Assembly: GCF_009870125.1 (NCBI RefSeq)
Contig: NC_046679.1
Location: forward strand, 22,940,001 to 23,004,000
Direction of reading: 5' to 3'
Source of the DNA: Drosophila pseudoobscura
Taxonomy: Eukaryota > Arthropoda > Insecta > Diptera > Drosophilidae
DNA length: 64,000 bases
Part shown: positions 1 to 14,500 of the stretch, in pieces
Layout: every line of letters begins with the position of its first letter
How positions within the stretch are numbered: the first letter of the stretch is position 1
Position numbers and translations under genes: made by a program
The notes under the pieces: generated by a model
Told to the model about the DNA's origin: nothing
The model's database searches: none
What the model saw: the letters and a program-made list of their open reading frames with translations, nothing else

Positions 1-3000
1 GTTTGATCCTCGCGACAATTTTCTCAAATGTGGATCGGGCGAGAGCTGCACCTTGATGGTGCCCGGCATAAACACATCGTCGTTGGAAAAGAGCTCATCC
101 TCGGAGAGCGGGCTCCTTGGAGCTGGCGAGCGTGTGGGCTGGGCTACAATCACCTCGGGGCTGGAGTTCTTGCGTGGTCCCGCCCTGGCCGTGGGCTGTG
201 TGGACGCCGTACTGCAGCTGACGTTCAGCGAAGACGACAGACACGAGGCAGCACTCAGGGTGGAGCTGAGACAGCTAACCGTGTCGGGCTGGATTTGCTC
301 GCTGCCAAAGTCCTTGTCCTCGAAGGCAGAGGACATAAGGTAGGCAGTGTCCTCGTAGGGCAGCACCTTGGCCACATCGGGCGGTCCATGGCCCTCTTCT
401 TCGAGCAACACCACTTGGTCGGCGCCCTGGGCTTCGCTGGCGTAGTACGTCTCAATGTTCTCCACGATGATAGGTGCACCGACAGTGCTCGAGGGAGGCG
501 AGGGCCAGTCTACGGAGTCCTGGCTCTGTTGAAAGGACATGCTCGCCTTCCAGCAGAAAGACTTTGGCACGGGCTTGTCTAGATCCGGCATGGCATAGAG
601 GCTATCTGGCGGCTTAACTGGCACATGATCGAAGGGGATCTCTGGCAGTGGCCAGTCCTCCGAGTCCTGGCTTCCCGCATTCGACAGACACATCAGAGTG
701 TGCCGCTCCCCGTCGTCCCCATCCCCCTGCTGCTCATCCACATGGGTCACCGAGAAGCGTCCCGTGACGAGAGTCGGGGACTTTGGGTCGTTTATGCTGC
801 CCAAACTGGAGAGACGATCCCCGGTGGCCGAGTCGCAGGGAATCTCCGGCATTTCAGCGGAGGTGCGACGATCGGCATCAGAGATATAGGCTAGATTGGT
901 GTTGCTTCTCGAGTCAGAGCTGAGACTCGGCTGGTGGTCGGTGGAGCCCACCGACTCGTCTCGCATGCTCACAGAATGCGTGGAGGCCTTGCTCACGTCA
1001 TCTTCCATGCTGGACTTCTCCGAGGCCGTGCTTCGCTCCGAGATGCGCGACAGGGTGCGGCCCAGAGTGAAGCCTGTGCTGTAGCCGATGATGTCCGTTG
1101 GATTGACGCCGATTCCGCCAAGATTACTGGTCATCGCCGGGTAGCCGAATGTCGTGGGAAAGTCATTCAGATCGTCCTGGTAGCTGGTGTCGCTCTCATC
1201 CCTCTTTTGCTCGTCGGGGGACACCTCCTTCACGTCGCTGTCCGAGGAGTCGCGCAGGGGATGCTGCGCATCGTAGCGCTCGTATCCCCCATCCGTCTCC
1301 ACGTGGTGCCAGGGATCGTCGGTGCTGGAGCTGTTTGAACTCTCGATAGGGAAGGGCTTCCAGGTGCTCTGCTGCTCCTTTGCGGCCAGGTCTCCGCGTC
1401 TCTGGGCAGCTCCCAGCGAGCCGGAGCTGCTCTCCGTCTCGAACGAGCCCCGCGACTCTACGCTCAGGGAACCCTTCGAGTCGAAGCTCGACTTCGACTC
1501 CTGGGAGCTGCGATCACTGCCAGATTTGCCCGGTTCCGCTTGGGTCACCGACAGCTTCTTCCCGGCATTCGCACGGGCGGGCTTCTCGATCCGCGGCGGC
1601 TTTCGCGATCCTCCCGAGCTCGATTCACTGTCCTCGGTCCGCTGCAGGATCTTGGCTATGCGCTCTTCAATCGGATCCAAGTAGGACTCTGTGCTGTTTC
1701 CCAGATCGATGGGACTCTGCTTCTCCAGCGTGGGAGTTGTTGGCTTCTTTCCTGGGATCAGTACTTTGGTTGGCTCGTTGGTGGGTGTCTGTTCATTGGA
1801 TTCTCCAGCGGGTTCCTCCATTCCATCCTTACCGGCGGCCACATCCAGCTGAAGCATTCTCTGCTTGAGCTCCTGGCACTTTTTGGCCTCCTCGTTTCCA
1901 AAGTCCTGTGAGATGCCCAGCGGGCGGGCTATGGAGCAGCTTACACTCGACTCCTCCTCGACGGAGCTCTTCTCCTTGCCCACCGACAGACTCCAATCCT
2001 GCTGCCGCTGGGGGCTGCTGTCCTTCTCGCCGCTAGTCCACGAATCAGAGCTCTTCGATCTGTCACTCTGTTTCTCCAGGCTGTACTTTTTTTTGGTGTC
2101 CGAAGAGCTTCCGGTGTACTTCTCGAAAGTCTCCAGTACGGACTTCTCAATCATGGGACTTGCATTTGGTGGCGTCACCAGTATGTTCAGGTCCGACGTG
2201 GGTGTGGCACAATTCGAGTACTCCAAAGGGTTCGCATCCTCCAGAGTGGCCTGCGTCTCGAGTATGTTCCGATCGGGCTCTAAGGTGCGCGGTTCATTCT
2301 CAGAGGTGTCCGATCCAATAAACTCGTCGCATTCTACGGTCATCCAGGAGCCCGTCTCGTCGCTGCGACTTCGGTCGAGACTCAGACGATTCGTGTCCTG
2401 CCTTCCGACCTTCAAGTGCCGTCGCTCCGAGGAGTTGTCGTCCTCCTCAATGGAGGGCTCTTCGCACTCGATGGTGGGCACGCGATGAGGGTAACCTTCC
2501 GTCCCAGGCACCGGGGACTTGCTGGCTGGAGAATGGCTGTCATCGGCCGATACGAAAGAGTCTAGGCTCTCGGCGGTGGAGGCCTTGCGACTGTGGGTGC
2601 ACTCACTGTCGCGGGCATCCTCGGAGGGCAGCGAACGCTTTAGTATCTCCAGCGAACGACGCTCCGAGATCACGGCCTGCATGTCAATATCCTCCTGGAC
2701 ATTGTACTGATGGGCGAACATGCGGCGGTCTCCTATGGCGCTACGCGCCACAGGAGCGGGCTTCTCTTCGCTCTTTTTGGTCGCAGCTTCAGCGGCAGCA
2801 GCCGTCTGTTGCCTCTTGTCGTCTAGGCTGCGCGCCTTAATGTCCGTGCCGAGGTAGTGGTGCTCGGCAGGTCGCTCCAGACTGTTCGACTTTCCATCGA
2901 TCTTCTTGTGGACGACACTGCCCTCGATCCTCTGCTTAATCTCCTGCGCCTTAGCTATTTTCTTGGGCGACTTGATGAGCATGTCCTCGGGCACATCTGA

Positions 3001-6000
3001 CTTCTCCGAGTCCTCGAAGGACTTGTTGCGATCCTCGAAGCTGCGATTGGCCTTGTCCAGCTTGTCGGGACTGCGTCCCTCGTCAAAGCTGCGACTGAAC
3101 TTCACCAGCGATGTGTCAAGCTTTCGAGGAGCCTTGGCGATCAGCACGTGATCCTCGGCCTTGGACTTGAACTCCGTTTCGATAATTATCTTGTCACCGT
3201 CGGTCTTCACCAGAATCTTGTCCTCTGGCGCAGGGAACGCAGGCAGTGCGTCCTTGACGGGACTTAGCATGGTAATGGTCTGCTTCATGGCCGATTCGTA
3301 GAGCTTCTGCTGTCGCTCCTTGCGCTTGGCAATATCCGCTTCGGTCTCCTCCTGCGACTTGCTCTTGTCCTTGCTTAAACGCCGCATGTCAATGGAGCGG
3401 GGTCGCTCCTTTGGACTGGACTTCTTGCTTCCACCGCGGCCATCCCTGCCTTTAATGTCATCCGCACTGGTGCGTCGCGACTCGGGACGGCTGCGGGATA
3501 CGGGCCTTCCTTTATAGGGCTCCGAGGTCTTGAGCTTTCCCTTGCCCGTGCTCTCGATGCTACTGGCCCGGGACACACCGGGAGAGGTCTTGCGCGAGCT
3601 GTTCGCCGAGCTGTAGGGCGACCAGTCCGTGAAGCGGTATTTGGGAATGTTCAATATGAGATGGTCCCCGCTCTTGAGCCTCGTCTTAGACTTTTTCTTG
3701 TCCTTGATTTTGACGCCCTGTAGGGCTATTTTCTCGATGTACTTTAGCTGATTCAGGAGCTGCACCTCCTCGCTGTCGATGGTCACGGCACTGAGTAGCG
3801 AGTCCTTGCCATGGGCATTGTTGTAGCTGCTCTGCGTGGGAATGGACCCGCCGCAGGAATGAACGCTGTCCGCGTTGTCATCGTCCTGCGCCGCCGTTTG
3901 ATTAGCACGCTCCAGCGATTTTTCCTCGAGGATCTCGGCCTCCTCCTCGAAACCCACAGTGTCATCCTTAGAAGAGAATGCATTCATGGGCGGCAGACGA
4001 TGCAGAGAGATCACTGGGGTGTCCAGGCTCTTAGTGCGACGGTCTGCCGTCGGCGACTGCACCTGCGTGGCCTTCTGACGCTGAAGCGATACTGATCCCT
4101 CAGACAGATTGAGTCGAGCGTGGGCAAACAGGATCGGGGCATGGCCCTTGGACCGCAGCACAATCGAGGAGTCGATGATCTCCTCCATCATCTTGACCTT
4201 AGACTTGGCCGCCTGCGATCCGCTGGCCGTCTGCTTCTTGAGCGTGTAGTCAATGTCTGAGCCCGTGATCTTCTCCTCGTGGCACGTCTCGTAGATGTCG
4301 TCGTTGCTGCGGAAGAACTCGGCATGCTCCAGTATCGGCGAGGGAATGTTCTCGTTTCGCTGATAGTCATTGGTGCACTCGTCCATGCGTCCGCGCATCG
4401 GCACATGTGGTTCGTCCTCAGAGGAGGGTATCGAAATGGAGCGTTCCGAAATGCGCCTCAGTTCCGTGGCATTGGCATACTGTGGATCCAATTTCTGGGT
4501 GTGATAGCGACTCTCCAGATCGGCCAGGCGACGGCATTGCGGGGGCGAGCCTTCGATCTCGGTGGAGCTCATGGTCTGGCCGCGTCCCCAGGCGGCTGAG
4601 ATGAGTCGACTCTGTTCGATGCGCAGGATCGATTCGATTTCTTTGCGCGACTGTGGGGGCGAGAACTCCAGCCGGTCGGGAATGGCCTCAGCCGAGCCAA
4701 AGACGTCATCAGAATCAAGACTCTCGTCGTCCGACGAGAAAGAGGTGATGCGGGTCTTGCCATGCTTCTTCGACTTGACCCCCGACTTAGTTTTCGGTAT
4801 GACACGCGGCTTGTTGGCCTTGCGGGCATTCGCTTGCAGCTCCTTGCGAAGGCTCTGGATGAGCTCCATCTGCTTCTGCTCAAGCTTCTGCTGCTGCTGC
4901 ATGCTCTCGGTCCGCGAGCTGGTGGCCGAGTCACTCTCGATCTGGCTTAGCTTCTTGTTGAGTTTCTCCAGCGTGGAGGCGTCCATCTGCTTGGTGATGT
5001 CCCTCTTGGGCGAGGACAGCTGTATGGTCGGGATGGTCTTGTCGATCTCCAGGGTGATCGGATCCACCTTGGACAGATCAATGTTCTGCGTGAACAGGAA
5101 CTCTTTGGTCTCTGCGGGTAGGAGGCTGTCCAGGATGTCAGGCAAGAAGTCCCCTCCCATTACTGGCAGCACTGGAGCACTGGCCTTTGGTGACTTTGGT
5201 GACTTGGGAGACTTGGGGGATTTGGGGGACTTTGGAGACTTGGGCGACTTGGGCTTCGTGTGCTTCTTCTCGCTGGGAGAAGGCGCAGTGCCGTTCATGA
5301 TGTGCCGCTTGTGCAGGACATAGGGTATGTCCTCCTTCAGGACCTTGGTGAAGCGACGCTCGTAGTCGCGGAAGAAGCTCTTAGGCAGCTCGAACCCTGT
5401 CTTTGGCAGCTCCTGCTGGGTGGGAGTGCCGCCTCCATCGTAACATTTGGGTATCTCAAAGTTTCCATGCGCCTTGCACAGCGGCGGGGCACTCGGTATC
5501 TGCTTGTAGATATAATCCTCGTCGCTAGAGTTGGAGTCCGCCGGGGTGAGATCGATGGACTTCTGGTGCATGAGGACATGGCGACGGGAGTTGCTGCCGA
5601 GGCGCGCACGATTGGCCAGCGAGTTGGGATCGCTCTTGGTGCGCTCCACGGTGGCGTGGCTGTAGCTAAGAGGCACCATTATGGGGTTGTACTCCTCGAA
5701 GTGCGTCTTGGCCATCAGCTCCTCCTTGCGCGTGATCTTCTGGTGGGCCATGATGCGGGCCTGCTGCTTCTCAAACTCCGATATCAGCTCGGGCGTAAGC
5801 GGATATTCGGGACTGTGTTTGGACTCTTTATCTTTTGGCTGGCCTTCCCACTGCTTGGTGTACTTTTGGATGCACTCGATCCGATCCTGGTCAAAGCTGA
5901 AGATGTTTTCGCTGTCGGAGCGCCGTCGGAAGGCGGAGATCTTGCACGACTGCGAGTTGCTTTTGCGGAAGGTTGTCTGCTCAAGCGATTCACCCGTCTG

Positions 6001-8585
6001 GAAGTCCTTCTCCTTGCAACGCATGCCCGAAGCTGGTGTCGACACCGATTCGGGTGATTTGGCGCCGAAGGACTTGGCATTCCGCTCGATCTCCACGTTC
6101 TGGAGGCTAATCGAGTGTACCTTTGAGGTCTTGTGTGTCTTATTGCTGGGGAACGTCGAGTAAGTGTCCCGGCTGTCGTAGAACGAGCTGTTCGCCGTCG
6201 AGCTGTGGGTGTCCGAGAGTAGGCAGTCGTGGCTCTTGACCTTGGGGCGGGAGTAGAGACCCTCGGGGGCCTCTGCCACGACACCGCCCCCCTCCACGGC
6301 GTCGTAGTAGTCGCTCTTGGAGTCCTGTGAGGACTGGGCGAACTTGTCGTAGAGGTCCTTTTTGTTGAACTGCTTGACCTTCTTGCAGGTGGTCGTGGGC
6401 ATCTCGTAGTTGCGCCCAAAGCAGTCCCCGACCAGCGACTCCTTCGAGTCCTGACTGGAAGCTACCGAGGTCTTGCTCTTGGTGGTCTCACGCGACTTCT
6501 TGCTGTCCGTGTGGTAGAGGCTGTCGCGCGACTTCTTACTGGAGTCGGAGCTGCGCGAGATCTTCGTCTCGAACATCTCGCTCTGGCTCTCCTGGCTGGA
6601 GGTGCGCGTGAGAGCCTCCTGGATCTTCTTGTAGAAGTTCCCGTCCGACTTCACGGACAGCTTCTCGCGCGGCAGATAGCGCGGATCTTCGGCGTCCCAG
6701 ATCTCGTTCATTATGTCCGCCGCAGACTTGGACTTCACATCAATAGCCGATCGGTACTTGGGCTGCTCCGATACGGACTCATCGTCGCTGGGGATATAGT
6801 TGCCAGAGTCCAGAGAACAGGAGCGCATGTGGTCCTCGGAGCGACCGCGACCGCTGAAAAAGTCAATGTCGTACTTCTCCAGCAGCTCGTAGCTGTCCTG
6901 CGAGATATCATCCTGAGACCCCGAGTAGTCCAGGTGTTGTCCATGGTGCCGCTTGTCTTGGGCGTTGTACGTGCTGCCCGGATAGCTCGAGGAGTAGACC
7001 TTGCTCTGCGGCAGCGGGGAGAAGTCCTGGTGGGCGTCGATCGAATGGTTCTTGGTGATGTACAGCGAATGGCGCGAGTCGTCGTACCGCGTGACAGGCG
7101 AATCGATGCGGTTTGAGGAGAGGAACTCCTTGTCAAGAACCGTCATGGGCTTAGGATGTTCTCGGTCGTAATAGGTGCTGCTGTAACGCTCGAACAGATC
7201 CTTGCACGAGCTGCTCTTCAGCCAGGACTCGCGTTCCACCTGATCGTAGATATTCTCTCCATCGACATCAGCATCCTCCTCATCCTCCTCCTCGTCGTCC
7301 ATGTAGTGGGCGGCCGCCTCCTCAGGCTTCACAAACTGTGCCGTCGAATAGAGATTGCCCGAGGATAACTGATACTCGAGCTTCTCCGAAGAGGAGGACT
7401 GGCGCGGCGGCGGCAGATTGCCGACCGAATGGTGGGTGATGTAGTGACTGTCGTACGAGTCCACCGAATCCACCCCGGAGAGCTCCGAGTTGCGGGGCAA
7501 CGAGTGCGTGTGCCTCGAGCTCTGAGAGTCCATCGAGGGCGTCAGATAGTTCTCCGACTGCGCCAGCTTCACCCTCTCGCTCTGGCCAGCATAACGCTTC
7601 GTGCCGAAGCCAGTGCCAAAGTATGAGGAGGAAGACGACTCCGAGGGATGATTGAGATCGTTGTGGTACTGATTGTAGCTCATACCGTTGTAGTTCCGCT
7701 CCTGGAGTACAGACGCCGCGTAGGCAGAAGTGCTGGGCTGCTGTAGCAGTGGTGGGCCGACTCCGCCTCCCATCTGCTTGGCCCTGGCATACTGGATGAT
7801 GGACTGATCAATGAACTCATCGCTAAAGTGCTTCTCGCGTGTCTTAGACTTGGCCTTGCGATTGACGGTCGCGTAGATGTCGTTGCGCTCGTTCAGATTG
7901 AGGTGTTCGCTGTTGGAGATCTTATGCTCCTGTGCATGTGGCAGGGTGCTGTGAAAGTCTGGATATTTGTAGTGGCCCATGTCGTTGATGTCGGTGTAGA
8001 TGATGTTGTCGGTCTCCGTTTCGGTTGAGTTGGCATTGGCGTTGGCGTTGTTCAACATGCACTGCTTAGACATCGAATAATTGGTACTGCTATAATGGAC
8101 TGGGGTGACAGTTTGCGACTGGGACTCCTGTGACCGAAGCGGCTGACGATGGGCACTGGCCGAGGCCAAGGCCGAGGCCGATGTTCCCGATGCCAAGGCC
8201 GATGCTGCCGCCGCTGATGCTCCCGTTATAGTCTCCCGATTGATGGTAGATGCTGTCAAGTCCGAATCCGCTTCCTCCTCGACTAATTCCTCCTCCTCCC
8301 CCATAGGCTCCTCCTCCGCCTCCTCCTCCGTGTCCGCAGGACCCAGGAATTCCTCCTCCTCCTCCTCCAATTCCATGGAGCTGCTGAGATCCACCGAATG
8401 ACCCCCCACCAATGTGCTGTGTGGCATAGTGTTGTTGTTGTTGATGCTGATGCTGGGATTGGCATTGTGGGTGCTGTGGGTGCTGATGCTGATGAGCTGC
8501 GGCGACGCAGGGACAAACGCCTGGGATCCCACTGAGACTCGACGAGGGGTGCTGCTGCTGTACAAGTGGGACAAGTGGCTCAGAC
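1..8585 (-). other. Giant last-seen coding exon of the FERM gene, open to the window edge
   Basis: After the acceptor at 8587-8586 the frame stays open for 8,585 bp (residues 566-3427), so the true exon is longer. It encodes a low-complexity tail dominated by Ser, Asp, Glu and Lys, with frequent SSQDSK, SSGG and RSxSxE patches. An acidic run lies near 8280-8390. Tyr motifs of SH2-ligand type appear (NDIYATV, ENIYDQV). An (SPK)7 array lies at 5185-5247. More ordered islets break the disorder, for example around 5110-5180 (FLPDILDSLLP). Many plus-strand ORFs across this exon are antisense shadows. Known FARP and FRMD7 proteins are about 700-1,050 residues, so this tail is exceptional for the class. 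Confidence 0.88.
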
Positions 8586-11500
8586 CTGCATAGGCGCGCA
8601 GAGAGCAGCAATCAGACAGAGAGTTAGCAATCAATCAATTATGATCATATGTGGGACGTGGTAAAACGAAAGCCAAACCGAAATCATACCGAACACAAGG
8701 GATCACAAATCAAAACACTGAAAACGAAAGTGGGTTAAGGCCATTCTCTCCTTGAAATGCCAGAGAATTATACAATTCTTACAAAACTCAAGGCTAGAAA
8801 TAACTTAGGCTTAAAAATATAACGGAGGTTGGAACTAGAGGTCTGCATGATGCTCAAAATGGATTGAAATAAAGTCCTACACCGATAGAGTTTGACTGAG
8901 GATGAGCACAGGCAAAGGATGGCATTTAGCGTATCATTTGGGGTTGTGCGGTTGAGCTCCGAGTTCCGTTTTCGATGGATTAGCTCCCAGTCCGCTTGAT
9001 CTTGTCCGATCAATAAGTCGCACAGTGATTCGAGGGCATTTAACTTTGCACCTGGTACGAAATTGTTAAGGGCTTCCTTGATATCAAGAAAAGCTATTAA
9101 GGAGATTTCTTGAGATTTAGAGATTCTCTACCACCGGAATTACTTCATAGAGTGCCGTTTCCGGTAGGCATGTTATGCGCCTGACAGTATCCGAGCATTT
9201 AGGGAAAGTTTTCATAAAATAATTCCTTCATTTCGTCATGTGCGCACCTTCATTCTAACTCATTGAATGCCGAATGCTGGGAGACGCAATACACATTCGC
9301 AGTCATATCGACTCGTTTCATTGTGTGACTCACTTAATTCAATTCAATTAGAAGGCATACTATTGGGCTTATGTTGGAAAAGAAGCCACGCAGATCTCTA
9401 ATTGGAATCTCCCTTTGAAGGGAAAACATCATGCAACATCTAAAACTAAAGACTAAGAATTCCCAGTGAGTGTCATTCCACTTTCTTACGGGATTTAAAT
9501 TATACAACTACAACTAAATTAAGTCTAAGAATGTCTTAAATCATAAATGTAATCTAAAACTATAAAATCCTTCTATTCTTAGATGAAAAGTAAATCATAT
9601 TATAAAATCTATTGCGCGGATGTTAAATCCACACATTAAATGGTTTACAAATCATTGTATAATTACAAAATTATCTCTAGGAATCGCTTAAATCATATGA
9701 AAATATAATTAACAATAATCTTGGGCTTAAGAACCAACTTAAATGGAGGTAGAGGTTGATGCACTCCTGTGCTATGGCAGCACTCACCTAAATTGTGATC
9801 GCCTGGATGCGCACGAGCCTGATCGGGAGCGTTGCGTGGCGGTGGCTGTGGCTGATGGTGGCTGCTGCTGTGGCTGGGCGAAGTCCACGATTGCGGACCC
9901 TGTGGTGAAAGCGAGCGGTTCGAATTCATTTGGTCCATAGCCACTGCCGAGTGGAGTTGACGATCCGCCGCCGAGCATGCCGCCGCTTCCTCCTGCGAGG
10001 TTGGCGATTCCGCTGCATAGTTCTTCGTCTGATAGATCTCCACCTGGGCTGCTGTGACCTGAAAAAAGCAATAATTAGATGCAGAACTAGAGGGTTTATT
10101 GTAGAGACTAACTTGAGAACGCATGTGGTCGATAGGATTGTCGCGTCGGCGATCCAAGGTATCCGCTGCCTTCTTCGTCAGAGAAGGGGTCATCGAGTCG
10201 CTGCATTGATTGCGATAGTCCCATGTCGCTGTAGAGATCCCAAATTAAAATCGAAAAACATTAAAAATCATACAGGACGTAGCATATAGAAGACTAGAAG
10301 AAGAAGAACTCGAATCGACTACACGCACAACACAGATAGCATATAGAAGGCACGTGCGTGCCTTCTGCCGCACATTCATCATCAGCTAAGGCGACAGAAC
10401 CGAAAGGCATATAACTCAAGAATGGAACTCAAAAATCGAAATAATCAAATCAGAAATCAGAAAATCGAATACATTGAATACTTGAATAGTTGAGAACGCA
10501 TGTTGTAACAAAATAAATACAAACCAGTGTCAATTGGGAGTAGGGGATTGGCTGAAATGCTGGAATTCACATACGTATGCGATTGACTTCGGCTACTAGC
10601 ATTCAGTGGCCCTTGCCGGAATGACTGAGACCTGCAGCAAAAGAAAAGACAAGAGGATACCACGCTTTATATATTTTCACATGCTCAGTTTTGTGTTTTT
10701 TTTTTCTTTAGTGTTTTTTTTTTTTGGGTTTAGCTTTAGTTTTAGTTTTTCATTTTGGGGGTTTAGTTTTTGGAGAGATTTAGTTTGTTTAGCACAGTTT
10801 TTAGTTTATAGTTAGAAAGTTGTTCAGTTTGAGAGCTCAGAGGGGCGTCAGTTAAAAGTATAACGAACACAAGACACAACAAAACTTAGGAGAGTTTCAA
10901 AAGTTAAGGATTAGTAAACAACTAGAAAACAGAACTTGGAATAAAACACAACACAATATCCATTATCATAGGCAACTACTGGGGAGGGGTTTGGTTCCTT
11001 AAAGGAAGTCTCGGATCTCATAGGTGGATTACTCCTATGTGGGTTTATTATTATACTTATTTATAGAGTATACCAAACATTATCGAATTCAAAAGTTTCT
11101 AAACTCTAAGGAATCGCACACGACTAATAAACTACACATTGAAGTGGGAGAAATGGTTGGGAGGAGTCTTATGAACTACATTATGCTTGTAGGTACAGTC
11201 TAAACAAAACACACACAAAATTGTACGACAAAAGCAGCATTTTATTAAGTATTTTCGAGTGCAGGGCAAACCAAAGATGAGAACCACAATGATTAGCGAT
11301 GATTTGTTAGAGCTATTCCATGAAATAGTCAGAAATGAATGATATACATACACGAATATTATAGTACACAAAAGATGAACGCCAATTTTTGGATAATTTA
11401 TAATAATGGTCTCTAGTTGATTTGTGGTTCACACTCTCAACCACACACACACACAGACACACATACAGATTTGTTAGTGAGGGGAAATCATAAATGGAAT

Positions 11501-14500
11501 ATACATTGGAAAATAAATTGGAAATCAAGAATGATTGTAATTGAAATGCTCGTCATTGCTCTGCTGTACATATCGACTAAATTTTGGTATTTTTTGGGTT
11601 TTTCTTTGGGGTTTTTTGTTCTTTACTATTTGTATGCAAAGGTTTGGTTTTTAGTTTGTTTTTGTGCTTTTGTACCAATTGGTTTTTTAGATCCTCTTCT
11701 CTTTTCTAAAGCGCGCCACCAACATTTCGACCAAGTTATAGAGTTTTTTGTGGTGTTCTTTTTTCTTGTGGGGGTGGGGTATTCTTTTGTGGGTTTTACG
11801 GAAACATAAATTGATTGATTTTAGAATTAACAACAAATAAAAACGAATATACAAATGTTGTAAAGAAGTGTAAAAGAAAGAACGAACGAACAAACGAATG
11901 GATCTATCGATCGACGATGCAAACGATCGAGCGAACGAGTCGAGTTTTTGGATGAGAACGGAATCTGGATGAATTGGCAAATGTAGGCTGATGAATATAT
12001 TATTATTTGCTTATAAAATATATATATATATATAGATAGAATATTTGATATTTTGTTAGATCTTGATTTGGAAGGATTAATTTGATTTTTGGTTAAGGAA
12101 ATATACGATTATAAGCTGCAAAAGCCAAAAATATCATAAATTCCATCTCAACCAAACAAAATCGTTAAAGACAAAAGATAAAGGGGGAAAATTGTCAAAG
12201 AAAAACACAAACTTTTGCCAGAATAAGTTTTGATTCGCAAAGAAAGAAAGTAAGTCGAAAGCTCCCCTACCTTTGGAAGTTCTGCCGCTTCACATAATTC
12301 TCGCGTACAAACTCGATGATCTGTTTCTGCGTCTTGCCACTATAGCTGTAAGGGAAAACGCCAAGGCATTAGAAACCATAACAACATACATTTGTATATA
12401 TTCTTAAAGATATTCCTACCGAAAAGAGCTGCCACGTGAGAGGACACGTGTCTTCCGTCTGGGGGTATTTTGTACTGCGGTACAGCGAAAGAATCCATGA
12501 TTCTCGACGCATTTCTTCCAAAAGTTTTTGCACTCGTTGCGACCCTCGAAGAAGAATTCCACCGTGTCTTTGTAATAGCCCTGGAATGTACACAAATAGC
12601 AATCAATATGAGGCTATAAACGATCTTAAACCCGTATTTACATATCCCTCTGGATGCAGTTTCACCAGAAAACGTTTGCGCTTGAATGATATCTTTCGTA
12701 TCTTGGCCCACGAGAAGGTATTTATGCGCGTTATGTTCTGAAAGACGGTGATGCCCATATGGGCAACCGCAAGATTGAGTGGCACGCCTTCCACATCCTT
12801 TCCCGGGTGCATTTTCATGCCATAAAGCTCACAACGTCGTGCGGTCTCCAGGAGATTAAGATCTGCCTCCGCCGGGGATTGTCCGCTATCGAAACAGAGT
12901 GGAACAGAGGGTGCAAAATATATTAGAAATGTTCTGGGCAGCTCCATAATGATAGTCTTACACATGCTTCTTGTGGTTCTCCATTATCTTCCGCTGCACG
13001 CTGGCATCCTGATGGGGCACAAAGCGGTACGAAGATAGATACGTATGGTCCGGATAGTCCTCGGGCACAAAGTCCCCGCACGAGGCCTGTACAATGTAGC
13101 TGGCCATCAGGGCGGCCGTATTATCGTTGCACTGTAGACTTCCTGTGGCCAAATCCCGTTTGATTTGCAAGCAGAACAGATACCTAAAATGAATACATTC
13201 AGCCTTCGATTCTCTGCGGAGGTTTCAGATGTTCCCGATATACCTGGTATACTCCTCTTCTAGTTGCGCTGGATCTGGCGTATAGAACTTGATGCAGAAG
13301 CGCAGCACGGGATCGACGAGCGAGAGGCCCACCTGGCGATTCATTGGCTTCTCCAGGTCCAGCCAGTATTTGGTATGTGTGGACATTTCCTGGTACTCCA
13401 ATCCGAAATAGTCCGCCTCGAGTAGGTTTAACTGACGGCAAACTTGCTCGAAGAGCACACGACCCAAAGCTTTGGCCTGGAAAATAACACAAGAAATTGG
13501 ATATAATCGATGGAATCAACACAAAGCATTGTCTGAAGGAATTTTCTACTTTTTGCGGAAGAATCAGCTCAAAATACCATTTAAGGGGATCTAAAAAATC
13601 GTCTTTAGGATGCGAGGAACACCTAAGACATTGGCTTTAATTGGTTGCGTCGTGCACACGACATTTATGTTGTTTTTGAAGTTCTAGGGCTTTTTCTTTT
13701 GCAGCATTCGCTTGTAGAGCGTCAGGCAGCAGGGACGAGCCCTGGTCTAAAGAACTTTCACATTTATAGGGAATTACCTATTCAAAGTACCACCTAGGAG
13801 GCGCTTTCATGCAGTATTTCCTTATCCAAGACCTGTCCCAAAGAACCAATTCAAAGCAAACCCCAAAAGCCTTGCCACACCACTTTTCAATGTCAGGTCT
13901 GCAATTAAATGGCAGGCATGCAGGCCCAATTTCGACAAGCCACGGGGGCTCCATGAGCTGGGAGACTCCTGCCTCCCCGCTAGCGCCTTGGTCTTGGCAC
14001 ACTCATTGAGCTCGTTAAAATCTAATCTAGCATGCAGTTTTCAGATCATCTCAGACGACCACAACGGCCGGCCCGCCGCACGACAAATGCTTTTTGTGGG
14101 GGCGGGCGCTGCAGCGTCTGATTGCATTTGAATAAATTTCAATTGAGTTTGACGCCTGGGCTTGGGCTTGGGCCACACTTTGCCACTTCTGGGAGCAAGT
14201 GGAAAAAACTGGGCCAGCTTGTCTCAGGCCGCAATTAAGTCATATACAAGTAATTTGGGTCGTCGCGTTTCGCCAGCGAGGGTTTTGCATATTTTATGAA
14301 CTATGTGCCGTATTCATATTTCGAATTCTGGCGAATGATTTATGTGGTTCCAGCATTTAAATTGCTGTCGGGAGAGCAGTTGCCTACTTCGAATTTATGG
14401 CATATCAAACAGAGATGTTCATCATGTAAAGCCGCTCCCTAGGCCCACCCCTTAAACCTTTCCTCTAATTACTTTCAGGGATTAGCAGGCAAATGAGTAA

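Noticed and set aside
28..8028. Dozens of plus-strand ORFs of 60-265 codons over the first 8 kb
   Set aside because: They lie antisense to the giant FERM-gene exon, whose minus-strand frame is continuous and splice-consistent.
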